NCBI GenBank assembly: GCA_037951105.1
Contig: JBAMJV010005489.1
Span: 52,501 to 116,500, forward strand
DNA length: 64,000 nucleotides
DNA from: Echinarachnius parma
Taxonomy: Eukaryota; Echinodermata; Echinoidea; Clypeasteroida; Echinarachniidae
Direction: 5' to 3'
Below the pieces are notes generated by a model that was not told the origin of the DNA, did not search any database, and saw only the letters and a list, made by a program, of their open reading frames with translations. Both the position numbers and the translations under genes were made by a program. This document shows positions 31,381 to 44,100 of the stretch, piece by piece; position 1 is the stretch's first letter; each line of letters opens with the position of its first letter.

Positions 31381-33532
31381 TGTCGTGGTAAGATTTACAT
31401 TTAGTTGGTGTATGTTTAGGATTGTACTGAGTGTGATATTAATATGACAGATCATTACTGTGTTGTGTTCTTGTGCTCTTGACTACAATTCAAAGGTCTT
31501 CAGCATAAATCAGAATTGTTTCAGCAGTTTGGTTAAGTGAATAAATTGTAACCTCATTTACATGTTAAGGATGAGCCAGTGGCTTACGGTTTCGTATGCA
31601 TAGGTAGCAATTGCTGTTGGTTTTAAGATATCTTCTATGGACTGTGGCAAATTAATTACTTAGCTCGTGATTAATAACATTGGTCAGGAGCCAGCCTGCC
31701 CAAATTTGGGGTGCTCTTTTGTGATTGCGTGGTGCTGGTTTAGGATCAAGCGCTTCAAAAGATGTGGCGCAGCTAGATGGTAGATGCTTAATTTTGGTAT
31801 AATTCTTTATCATAATTTCATGGCGTAAAGATAATGGTACATGTTGGCATTATATCTCATCACTACAGCTAGTATATGAGACAGACGGTGTAATGTTTAA
31901 GTTATTTGTCACCTTTATTCGTAGTAAAGAAAAACAATCATGAAAGATTTAATCTAACTGACATCAGCTATTGCCACAGCCATGCTTTCACAGGCCGTCA
32001 TGCTAGCAGATCATATGTGAGGTGTCAGTGATTAATGGAATGTTCTTAGTATCCCGTTTATTATGAATATTGGCATACCGTAGTATGTTGATTTTGGTAA
32101 CAAAATAAGAGCGCAAATGTTGCAAAAAGGAGTTAACAGTTCTACACACACATACGTTCCCATGCATGTGCCTCTAAATTCTAGACAACTTTTCATGATC
32201 TAAAACATTTTTAATGTGGACGTTAACTTTAATTTTATTTAATTAATTCGCCATTTTCTGTCGCCATGGTAATCATAAAGGCATGCATGTGCGTGTACTC
32301 ATTTAGTTATCACATGACGTTTCTGTCACTTTTGTAGGGTAGGTATCAAATAATGAACTGCAGACAAGAGGTGTTAATTTTTTCTCTTCTCTGAAAAGAA
32401 ATGACATGCCATACTGAAGAATAATACAAATATTGAAAAACAAGTTTCTGACTAGAATTTTTCCCAAACATTTTATCTTAACTTGATATTGGAGTAAAAA
32501 TGCTATCACAAATCTCACTCAGGACTAGATACATAGGGTTACTATTAAATGTATAATCTTAAATTGTTTGTATGTAGCGCAATGCAATCCCTATTCCACT
32601 TTTAAGGTGAAATTCAGACGGAGTTATGCCTAATTTAGGGCCTAAAACATATAATATACAACATAACAGTCTTACATTTCATTCTAGGAAAAGAAAATTT
32701 GCATAATAATGCAAAACAAATATCAAGTTGTCTATACAAAGCAGACAGATCGAGAAAAAAAAACATTTTAATAATAATTTATAGGATTTTGTATGTTTTT
32801 ATCAAAACTGAGTAAATAGCGCCCTCATATGATGACCTTTTGAAATTCTACTTATTGCAAACTAAAGAGCCCTACTAGTTTTACATACGTGCCAAATATG
32901 AGAGTGATTGGTTCTCAAATAAAGAAATAAATGAGGAAGCAATATGTATTCACTTGGGCCCTATACACAACATGGCCATCATATGCCTTAAAACTCATAT
33001 GACGCATGGTGATTACGTAATTAAAAATGTAATTTTTGTACATTATATTCAAAGAATAACACCATTTCCGATCATAATATACTTTCAGAAATAGACAACA
33101 TAAGTTTCAGCTCATTATCATCATTTTCATGGTGAAAAAAATAAACTGTACTAATGAACATTGTTTTTTTGACCGTTTTGTTCAAGGAAATTTCCATGAT
33201 TTTTCATATGCAAATTCGATGACGTCATAATTATATGAAGCCAATCAACTTTGACCATGAAACTTTTCCTGTGTCTTATGCCTATGTAAACATATGTATC
33301 AGGAAAGTTTAGTTGATACAGACATAGCCATTATGAAATGAGAGCATTTCATGCAATCTCAATTTTCACCAACCCTAAGAAATGCAGCAAAAAATGAAAA
33401 AGTGCTACTTTTACATTCCTCCAAAAAAGTAGTAAAAAATCATAGTGCAAATGAGTTTTTTTCTTGGGAACATTTTGTTTCTAACATTAGACATATCAAT
33501 GGACAAAATGACACCCAAGTCGGAGGATCATA

Positions 33533-33552
33533 GGGGGGGGGGGGGGGGGGGG
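33533..33552 (+). repeat. Poly-G tract (20 G) at the right arm end
   Basis: The equivalent position of the left arm has only seven C (GTGACCCCCCCCTATG), so the G run expanded on one side of the inverted repeat. Confidence 0.85.
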
Positions 33553-33739
33553 TCACCGGTAGACCCCTCTGGCCCACGGACTATAATGATATCACATTAC
33601 AACTTCAATGAAAATCGAAAGATGACCTATTTGTCGTAGTTATCAGAATTGTCCTCTCGGTCTGTAAATGAATCAAATATCAAATATCGAATTAAGTATT
33701 CAAAGTTATAATATTTGATCTTTTGTGCGGTAAGTCGGA

Positions 33740-33745
33740 TTTATT
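33740..33745 (-). terminator. AATAAA poly(A) signal of the first receptor gene
   Basis: TTTATT on the + strand reads AATAAA on the gene's strand, about 150 bp after the stop codon. Confidence 0.5.
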
Positions 33746-33834
33746 ATGAAGTGTTTTTCATCATATTGTGTAATGAAAGCGTAATTTTGCAGTTTACTAT
33801 TAGTATGTTTAATATTAAAGGATGTGTATGGGTC

Positions 33835-33865
33835 TTTTTTTTTTTTTTTTGGGGGGGGGGGGGGG
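33835..33865 (-). repeat. Poly-C then poly-A tract in the 3' UTR of the first receptor gene
   Basis: On the gene's strand, 15 C followed by 16 A, starting 25 bases after the TAA. The paralogue has a 21-C tract at the same relative position. Confidence 0.85.
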
Positions 33866-33890
33866 TTGGTTAGCAAAACTGTCAATTGAT

Positions 33891-34320
33891 TTAATAGCCC
33901 TGGCCACCGTATAACTCGTTATCCACCATAACCGTCTGATCTTCCTCCCTTGCAACGTTTTTCTGCGGCATCGCGTACAACTGACTTGCGTCAAAGTTCG
34001 CCGGCTCGGGTTGCGGCTTGTTCGGTTTCGCGTAGAGTGCGCCGAAGTCACTATCTTCCATCGTTGCATCGCCACCCGACATTGCATACATACCATCAAG
34101 ATCACTTTCTTTTACCGGTGCAGCGCCGCCCGACGTAGCATAATGCAAATCAGAATCCTCATATGTGTGGTTCGGTCCAGTTGCCATGCCTGAACCTGTG
34201 TTTATGTAGGAGTTGTCGATGTTCTTGGTCATGCCCTTATTCTCATACTGTGGCTGAGCGCCCTTCTTACCCATCTCTCTCCCTGGGTCACCCTTCATCG
34301 GTGACTTCTCGCTGTTTCTT
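33891..34320 (-). CDS. First receptor: cytoplasmic-tail exon with stop
   Basis: Acceptor CACTAGCAG; joins the previous exon through a split AGA (R). It encodes RNSEKSPMKGDPGREMGKKG and then tyrosine motifs in order: QYENKG, SYINTG, HTYEDSDLHYATSGG, GMYAMSGG, ALYAKPN, QLYAMPQ, NELYGGQGY, then TAA. It is acidic and proline-rich between the motifs, with no domain, as expected for a disordered signalling tail. The C-terminus VDNELYGGQGY is nearly identical in the paralogue. Confidence 0.88.
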
Positions 34321-35081
34321 CTGCTAGTGTATGGAAAACAATTTAGAAAAACAAAAATAGAGTGAATAATATTAAAGGATATACAAGAATAAACCTAAAT
34401 ATCACTGAACTCGTCCTATACTAGAATATTGTGTACCAGTTTTTAATGGCGTATTGACTTTGAAGCAAGTACACAGATTAGAAAGAGTTCAAAAGAGGGT
34501 TTGTCGAATAATTCTAGGGAAAGATTATATTAGTTATGAAAATGCAATTATTGAATGTAAGCTTGAACGCCTTGAAACTAGAAGAGAAAAACTTTGTATT
34601 GAATTTGCTAAATCACTTTCTAATAACCCACATTGTAAAGATTGGTTACCCAAACAAAAAAATGTAAATATTTCTTTGAGATATATACCAAAGTTCAATC
34701 AATATAAATGTAAAACAAACAGATTTAGGAATAGTGCAATACCATATTTCATTGTTCTTTTAAATAGCCAATGAAATTTTTACTTCCCAGGTATATGCAC
34801 TTTGCTTCAAATCAAATCAAATTACAGTTACGCACGCATCTTCTTTGTTAATTATACAAAAATGTGCCACATTTTTAAAAGTTTATACTTTTGTTTTGAT
34901 GAAATATTTTGTTCTACTGTACCTCATGTGAATTTAAATGTTATGAATGAATATCATTTTAATTTGTATTTAAATGTATTGATTTCGATGTAAACATCAA
35001 CATTTCAGCCTTTGGGCTGCCGTTGTATGTAGCAATGCTTGTAACTTTTGAATGTTTTTTTTTATTGAAATAAAACCATTA

Positions 35082-35114
<33 letters not shown>

Positions 35115-38100
35115 GAATTACAGTCATCACAAACCAGGAAACGAATCGATTTCCCTTTTAAAACGTACACATTTAACCAGTATGTTTACTACTAGATATT
35201 GCATTCCACACATAGTTAATACAGATGTATATATTCTCGGGTTGTATTAATACTTAGTTTGTTGCTCCTGTATACTCCATCGCGACTGAAATGAAGAGGA
35301 GAATAAAGTGTGTATCCTAGATCCTCAAAATCCAAAGCAATGGTACTACGCACAATAGTTACCATGAACACAATTACATAGAAGAGAGGAGGGACGGAAG
35401 GGAAGGGAGGGGCGAGGGGAGAGATAGATGGGGTAAAGGGGAGGAGAGGCAGTATCATAAATAACATTAATACATATAAAAACTGACAGTGGATGGACCA
35501 CTCACCTGCGCCTACAAACGATGACGATGATGACAACGATGACGAGGATGATAATGAATGCTCCGATACCACCTCCTGCTGCCCCGTACACGACTGAAAA
35601 CATACAATTGACAATATAATCATGACATTAATTATAAGTATATGATACAAATTACTTATATTGCATCATGGTTATTTCTTTATTAATTGGTTACCCTTTA
35701 TAATGTTAGATACTGTAATTGGTTTGCATGATAGCTAACATAATGTTATCCTCTTTAAAGGAACTGCAGCGTCTAGATGGCCTAATTTTCACAATTAGGC
35801 TCTCTATACGTTATTTTCCCGTAAGAAAAGGAATTTGGCAGTCATTTCCCATGAAATCAATCAAGTTTGGGGGTAATTAGTTATTATCTAATTGTCCTGG
35901 GAACGCCCCTTTTAAATCGCCAAAATGTGACGTCATCTAAAGAACGGACTAATGAACTAAATTATGTAGATGATGCAAGCCAATGAATTGTCAATCACAT
36001 GTCGATCACGCTGCCGATTCCGGACCCTAAATGTGGGAGGTCGTAAACTGGCTGCTAAGTGAGATTTGGCATCAGAAAATTAGTCTAAAATCACTACTGT
36101 GTTTATTTGCATGGATTGTTTTTTTCGGCAGACATATTTTACAAGACATCAACTATGGAATAAGTGCCAAAGTACGTTGTATTCTTTAGTTCCTTTAAAA
36201 GGACATACAAATCACAGATGAAGGTTTCAAATTGAGTCCAAACCACTACTCAATTCGTCGGTCGATGCATTCGTTTTTAACATCGCAATCAAGGTACTGG
36301 TTAACTTTGCTTTCATGTAAAAACACACATAAACAAACAAACAAATAAACATAACAATTCAACTAAAAAGCACGTGAGTTTGATGGATGGACGAGTTGTA
36401 CATCAGTTTGTATTGTTTAAACTGTATATTATGTAACTTTGCGAATTTGTTGTTGGGGGGGGGGGGGGGGGGTGCATATTGTATAATATTGTTTTCCTTC
36501 ACGAAACAAATACAACGTTTTGTTTTCAGTCGGTATTATCATTCACGCACTTACTATAGTATGTGGCGTCAAGTCCGAAGTGCCTTCCTAGATTGCACAG
36601 TTTTAAGTCCAAAAATGCAAAAGCTCCCTACCGTAGGAGGGGGGACACCCCTCCAACACCCTCACCCAATCAGGCGGCTTCATTCCTTCGGGCTTGGTCG
36701 CTTCGCTCCCTCGCAAGGACCCAAATTCACTGCTTGCTCAATTTTGTCAAAGTTGGCAACCCTGCCATTAGGCTATTTGAACATTTTGGCGATGCGTTTT
36801 TGTTGCCACCCAAAAAGTGTTTGCTCATTACGCCACTGATTAACTTGTTAGAAAAGGGATGCACCTCTTAATTCCAATAGGCATGACAGTATTGAAATGT
36901 GTTCTCCGACAATGGTACCCATGTTTATTTAAAACACGAGGAAGTCATTCTAATTAATAACAAAGTTTCGAACCCTTTGTAAATATACACGTCACAATAC
37001 TAAACAACCAATAATCAAGTTTATTGAATTACAAAAAGTCTAAATTCAGCTACTGCATGATGCACAATTATTTTCTAGTATAATTTATAATATTCAAATT
37101 TGACATTTTTGTAAGATTATACAATTCCTAACAAGTGATGATATGAATTGTGCTATAATTTGGCACTCGATACATAAATAGATCCATATTAAATATTGTC
37201 TATATTGTACCTATAATTGAGGAAGCGCCTGACGACTTGGAAGTCGCAATATCACGACTAGTCTCTATTCCAGTCGTTGAGGGTGTATGGGTCGATGACG
37301 CTCCGTTGAGAGCGGTTGTTGTCATCGGACGTGTTGATGGAGCTGGGCTGGTTGGTGGCAGTACTATGGAAATTATATGTCATGGTAGGAAATAATCAAG
37401 CATATATATACATATACTACTATTAGATTATTATATCAATTGGCGGTTAATAGGTACGTATTTAGGGCCCCGTTGCACTGAGAGAGAGATACAATCGATT
37501 GAAAGTTACAATTAATTGTTAGTATGATCATGTGTTCTAACTACGCACATTTGACTGGTTGAAACGTGCACATTTCCTGACTTACGATCAATTGTAACTT
37601 ACACTCAATTGTATCTCTTTCTGCAACGGGGCCTAGATCTGCAATAGGTTCAGCCGATCATGCTTAATATTTATCGAAGATATATGGCAATAAACAACCC
37701 GTTTTCCTGATAACTATTCTTTTAAACCTTTGATATTAGATAAACAGTACATAGATATGACACATAACATGCAGGACCTTCATCAGACCAAAATTTCTTT
37801 TTTGGAAAAGTAATTAAGTGATCTTAATATTGATGTACCGGTATATCCTTTTGCGAAGAATCTAATTTTAAGAATTTAAATTTCATGGCCTGAACATGTG
37901 TTGAACGGGAAGTCATTTCTATAAAAAACAGTGTATAACGGAGATAATTATGAAAAATAATTCCTGAAAATTGAGCGAAATCGGTTTAAGTAATAGACAA
38001 GCTATGACACTTTGAAAAAAGCTAAATTCTTCGTTGATTCGAATTTGTAACACACTCTGACAAGATTGTGGAACACACCGCATGATCTTATATATGTACA

Positions 38101-41100
38101 CAAAGAGCCACACTTTTTTCTTGCCATATTTTGCTTAAAGACCAAGTCTACTTTCGGGTAAGTAGCCGAATACATCTATATTGATCAATATTGTTGAATA
38201 TGTATTGAAATAGGGCTTGTGGGGTAAAATCCGTACCTAAGCATCATTAAATACAGAAATATCGGAAGAAATCCAATATCCGCCTGTGAAATTCATAAAT
38301 CCGCCGCCCGTTCAGAGCTCTCAGCGCGGCTAGCGACGGGGGAGATATAGCCCGTATTATAGCGAACACCGCGTGAACACAGTCCTCGTGGTCGTTATAC
38401 ACGCAGCGTATGGGCGATTCCGCTTTGGCGATATCTATGCCGGCGGCATAAATATATAATTTCGCAAATATATCAATATTAGTAGGCGGTTTCTTGGCCA
38501 AATTTGGATAATCCTATATTAGTAAAATTATATTCTTTCACATTATTGGTAATAAGAGCTTCCATTTCATTTTTTGAGAGGGGGGCGTTTCCGAAACTGG
38601 CCTTTACCTTTAAACTTTCAAACATAATTCCTCTATCCCGTTTATTGAACACACGATTTTACAGGGATCGTCTTCTCCTTAAATATATACCTGAGCGAAG
38701 GTTTAAAAATGCTTGTAACCTAAACAATTGCGGCATCATCGCAAAGGAAATGTTACATTCTTCCCAATAATTCATATATATTTGTCACAAATTGTCACAG
38801 AATTGATTAATCTGCTATCTAAAGTGATGAAATTTCGACCCGTTATTCGCCCTTGGTCAGCCCGCTGTGTGGGGGTACGATTAATGACGTACCATGTGTG
38901 AAGAGCGCACGAGAGCGCTCCCAAGCCCGTGGGCTTTGTGTACTGTAGGTGTATGTGTATACCACCCGAACGCTAAGTATTCTCATCACAATGCCTGATC
39001 TTCAGGAGGAACTGCTACTAAATGTAGACATCAAAGTTGATGTAAACAGCTCCACAAAATATAATGTCATTGGTATAGTGATAGTGATGATGATGATGAT
39101 TTTGATTATGATGATGATGATGGGGATGTAGGAGGGATAGGATGAAGAGGACGAGACGGAAAATACCATGAATTCATTCTTCAGTACAGTCACTAAAAAG
39201 ACTTTTACTACTAGTACTATTAATTGCGAATATTAATTACATATGCACCGTTATTTGAACTGCATGTCATCATAAAATGCAATGGTACGCACAAGATTCA
39301 CCGCCATGTCTATATACATAACCTGAACTATAGATATACCAACAATGACAATCACTCTGCGCTAGCTGCCAGGCTAACATGTTTACGAAAACATCTCGGG
39401 AAATTAAACATAGAAGGGTAGACAAATATATTTGCATGGACCAATATCATATAATAGAATATTCTTTATACGCAATAATAAAATGTAATTAGCTGCTTTC
39501 GAGAGATTTGTATCCCACTTTCATCATCAGCTGGCGTAAGTTCGTGTCATGTGAAGTCTGGATTATAAACCCTCACAAAAAGTTCCGCAATTCAAGTTTG
39601 AGCGTTCATATCTCCCTTATTACTGTGTTACCGTTCATGAATCTGTTACCATTGGAGGGCTTGTATTCTCCCCTTCACAATAATATTAATTTTGTTATCA
39701 TGGAATGTGCATTACAATGTCAGAAGTAAAATCTTGCAAAAAGCATTAATATGGTCAAACATAATGATAATTTCTCAATCAGTCAATAAAACACACTACA
39801 TCTTCCTAACAACATGCACAATCGTTATTGCACCACCTCAAAATAATAAAGGTATATTTCATCCTAAAATAAAAATGATAAAACGCAATTTACATTCACG
39901 CATGATTGACTGAACATTATTCATAACACCGTTCTCACAACAAAAGGAGTGTACACTGTTGTTTTATCAATGCATTTTGCAACATTTTACTTTTGACTTT
40001 GCCCCATATTTGGGTGTCATGCGCATTCCATGATAACATATTCATGGCAAATGTCATATCAGTTTAAAGTGGGGAATACAAGCCTTCCAGGCATACCAAA
40101 CTCGTGAACGGTATTAAAGTAACATGAGAGATATAAACGCTCAAACTTGAATTGTGGAACTTCTTATGAGGGTTTTAATAAACAGTTGTATACATGTACG
40201 TCTCGCTCTACGCTCTAGGCGGGGGACTGTCGCACGTGTGACGTCATTAATCCGTACTCGGTAATTCCCGTTTCAAGCCATATAGAAGTTCTGAGAAGGG
40301 TCTTGGAAACACACTTCTTATCGCGTTTCATTGATATTTCAAGACTTAAGAGCCTATGATTTGTGTTCTGGTTGGTATAAGCTTCCCGTACATGTATAAT
40401 TTGTCTATTTTATGATATTTTGTGATATTTCTTCGCATAGCTACTTTAAAGGGGTATTCCGGGCCTGATAAAACTATTCGTTATTTGAATAAGCAGAACA
40501 AGATGAATAATTGGTAAAAATTTGATCAAAATCGGACAAAAAACATGGGAGTTATACCTATTTAAACATCATGTAGTAATGAGCGATCGTTTCAAAATCG
40601 CCGCCATATGCAACATCATTCACGAGCAACTCGCCATGGCTTTAGTACATGAAAATACACTTATTTCTCATTTTCGTTGCTAAAAATAAAATTTTCTCCG
40701 CTTTTTTTCACGAATTCATAGAAGAATATCGATGGGCCAACCTCATTTGAATTTGTAAGCTGACAAATTTGCTTTGTTATGAAGAAAATTTAAATTTGGT
40801 AAAATTTCCATGTAGAAGTCAAAATGGCTGCAGCTCGCAAGTGACGTCACGATAGATAGCAATTGCGAACGATTCTAACAAATCGAGGCAAAGTTCATCC
40901 TGTCATAACTTTTTTTATTGCTCTACCGTTTTGACTCAGATTTTCGATCATGATTCTTCATATTCACCTCATTTTATAGCAAACCTCACATTTCTGTGGT
41001 GGAATTTCCCTTTAACTGTTTAAGTAACACCTAAACCTGTGTAACCTGTATACACTCACGATTTAAAATTGCGATTTTCCTTAATCCACCACAACTCTGT

Positions 41101-44100
41101 TGGTTGTTTCCCGTGCATAGGTAATAGCATTGCCTATCTTCCAGTTTGCCAAGTCGACTGTAGTTTGTGCCAGCAGCTCCACACCAGCATTCCCCAGCAT
41201 ACTCGACTCCAGCGAGAGCATAGCCAGCGTTCATGCAGAGATTGACGCACTTGTCGATCGTCAAGTCCCTGTACGTACATGATGTTGAACCACTCGGAGG
41301 CGTACATGGCTTGGTGGGAAGGACGCGATCGTTTGTACTGTCATTGTAGCAGCCCAAGTAAGTCTCATCTGGAAAGGGTTATAGGTTTATTACAACTAAC
41401 AACAGTCGTCGTGATCCTTTTTTTTTTTTAAACCCACATCGAAATAAAGTAATTATACAAGTATTTGTTAATTGGAAAACACAAAAGGCAGCAAATAAGT
41501 ATGTTCTTTTTCCCGTAATTTTGTTTTGAATCACATTTTGGTGATGGACTGATGACAAAAACAAACATAAGCTTGCAGAGGTAAAACAAAATGAAACTTG
41601 ATAAATAATTAAATAGTCCCATTATTATACACGACGTTTACAGTATCAAACACTATGATTCTACATGTTCTTAAGATTTCTGAAGATGTCCTAACATGCA
41701 GGTGCATGTAAATTGAGTTGTACATTCTCCCATACTAAAAGTACAACTGTTCCATGAACTGCAAACGTAACTACATTTTATCTGCATCTTGCATTTAACC
41801 CTAAAAAGGCCGGGCTATTTGAGGTCTTCCTACGGGGGGATCTTGGCCGCGGAGCGGCCGATCGCCGTAAAAATGTTCACGCATGATAAGGGAAGTGTAT
41901 AAAATACAATATTAATTTTTAAAATTTTTGAAAAATTCATTAATTTGCATATTTATGGTAATTTATGCAAATAAGTCATGAAATTCATATATTTACCCAT
42001 ATATCATATATTCTTCATAATTAAACTCTGGTTTTCACTACATATATTCTTTAGAGCATTTGGAATGATAATACGACAATTTTTTTTGGAAGAGCCCGGT
42101 TCTTCCTTATGTTTTCTATTGTTTTGTTAATTTCTTATGTATTTCTTTGTTTTTTTAAACTTATGTATTTTATTGTTTTTGTTGTTTATTTTATTTCTAA
42201 CTATAATTTAACTATTTTGAACCCCAAAACCAACATATAAAATGTAAACAACACCAAATGACTAATGATACACCTCATTTTACGAAAATTGATATTTACA
42301 TATGTTTTGTACACAAATCACGAAATTTAGCGATTTTCGGGCTGACATGCATAGACAAAAGGTCACGTGACTTTGTAACGGTAGGTCCGATTTTCAAAAT
42401 TTTTGTTTTAAAATGTGCGCAAGACCCGAAAGAAAAAAGCCACCAAGCAGCGGCGCGTCATCGTACAGCGTTTTGGAGCAATACAAAAAAATCGCGGAGG
42501 GGGCATTATGGCCCCCGGCCTTATTAGGGTTAACACAAGTGTATGAATACATACAATGGACTACATCTGTGAATAAGCCTGTACACAGTTGCCCATAATG
42601 TTGGAATAATATATTTTGATATGTATAAAAGTATAATGATTACAATTATAATGTGTCCACACTACCATGGTACAATTGATTTGTTTGGAGCTATGAAAGA
42701 CAGGATCTTCGATGCTGGGTCCCTTTACCATGTTTACCTCTCCAAAGCGTATGTCCAACATGACATAGTATTGGCACATTTCTTAGAGTTGGCTGTAAAT
42801 CTTTCAAGTAAAATTGCCACAGAGGCTCTCTAGGCTACACTCCGTCCGACGCAATTGGTTATACCCCAAAGGATGCTTGTGCTCCACCAGGAAGGGGTAT
42901 CAACAAGCGATGCGATGCTAATAGTGCCGTCACACCCAAGCCACGCTCTAGCCACGATCTAGACAATAGCTGATCACAATCACTGGAATGTATCTGCAAA
43001 ATGTCTTTTGTCCAATGAGGATCTGAATGGGAATATTATCTCACATGTGTCAATAGATATCCTTCCATGAATGCACATACAATAGCTCGCTGATCAAAAG
43101 ACTAGGTCGCCGAAGACCCACGACCGAACCACGACCGCTTTCGACATGACGCTTTCGACATGAGGAAAGCGGAAAGTGAGTCTTTGGCCACCTATTCTTT
43201 TGTTCAGGGAGCCATTGTATGTCCATGCATGAGAGGCTATCCTTTCACCTATGTGCGATAATCCCCCCATTCATTCGTCATTTAGTCATCGTTCGGACAA
43301 TGCTTCGCCTCCCACTGCCAAATTTATGAATGGGGATTAGGAGCGTAGCAAATTTATGAATGGGGATTAGGAGCGTAGCCAGAACGGCTTGGGTGTGACG
43401 GGGGTATAAGATCCATTACATCCTTGGCCAAATAGAAGGAAGACAAAGGATCGTCGATAACGTGGGGATAATGTCCAAGAATACTGCATTCACGAAACGA
43501 CTTGAGGTGGTGGCGGCTCAATGGCAGTATGGGCAGGTTCTGTGACTGAAAAAACGCCAACGGTGGTGCTAGGTGGAAACGTCGACGCCATCTTGCACCA
43601 GGGCATTCTGGTAAACCCGCCCGCCTCATACACGCTGGAAGGACCGACTGAAAATATTACCGACTGCAAGACAACAACGCTATTTCACAGAGGGCAGCTG
43701 CAGTAAAATAATTTCTTGAAGGGAAGGATGTGCAGCAGTTGTCATGGCCTGATTCCTCCTCTGATATGAACCCTATCGAGCATGCCTGGGATTCCCTAGC
43801 CCGAGCCATCAATGACTGAGACATATCCGTCATACTCAACGAGATGTATCTGAGGTTCTGACCAAAGAGTGACACGTACAACCCATTGACAGTGTCAACT
43901 AGCTCGATGACAGCACCGTGCAGCGTCTTAAAGGGATAGTTGAGTTTTGGGATAGTTGAGTTTTGCTACACATATTAATTTTTGGTGAGATAAAGAAAAA
44001 CTGAATGTAAAATTTGAAAGAGCATAATATTTTAGTGACAGAATAAATTTTATGTGATCAAAATCGGTTCAGAAACGGCTGAAATAGCCATACACGTAAC

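Larger units (their letters stand above)
26706..33583. mobile_element. 6.9-kb element with about 1.2-kb inverted arms
   Basis: Ends read TAGTCCGTGGGCCAGAGGGG and its complement, and are flanked by TAA on both sides (26703-26705, 33584-33586), a possible 3-bp target duplication as in PIF/Harbinger. The arms (about 26706-27910 and 32335-33583) pair over long stretches with indels, for example AAAGAGCCCTACTAGTTTTA against its complement and AAATTTGCATATGAAAAATC. No transposase is seen. The interior holds a family-A MITE, a G tract and a decayed reverse transcriptase. The right end lies 157 bp from the poly(A) signal of the first receptor gene. Confidence 0.75.

Noticed and set aside
38247..38501. 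- strand 84-codon frame in a GC-richer patch
   Set aside because: No recognisable domain, no fitting splice sites or phase, and it lies in a receptor intron.
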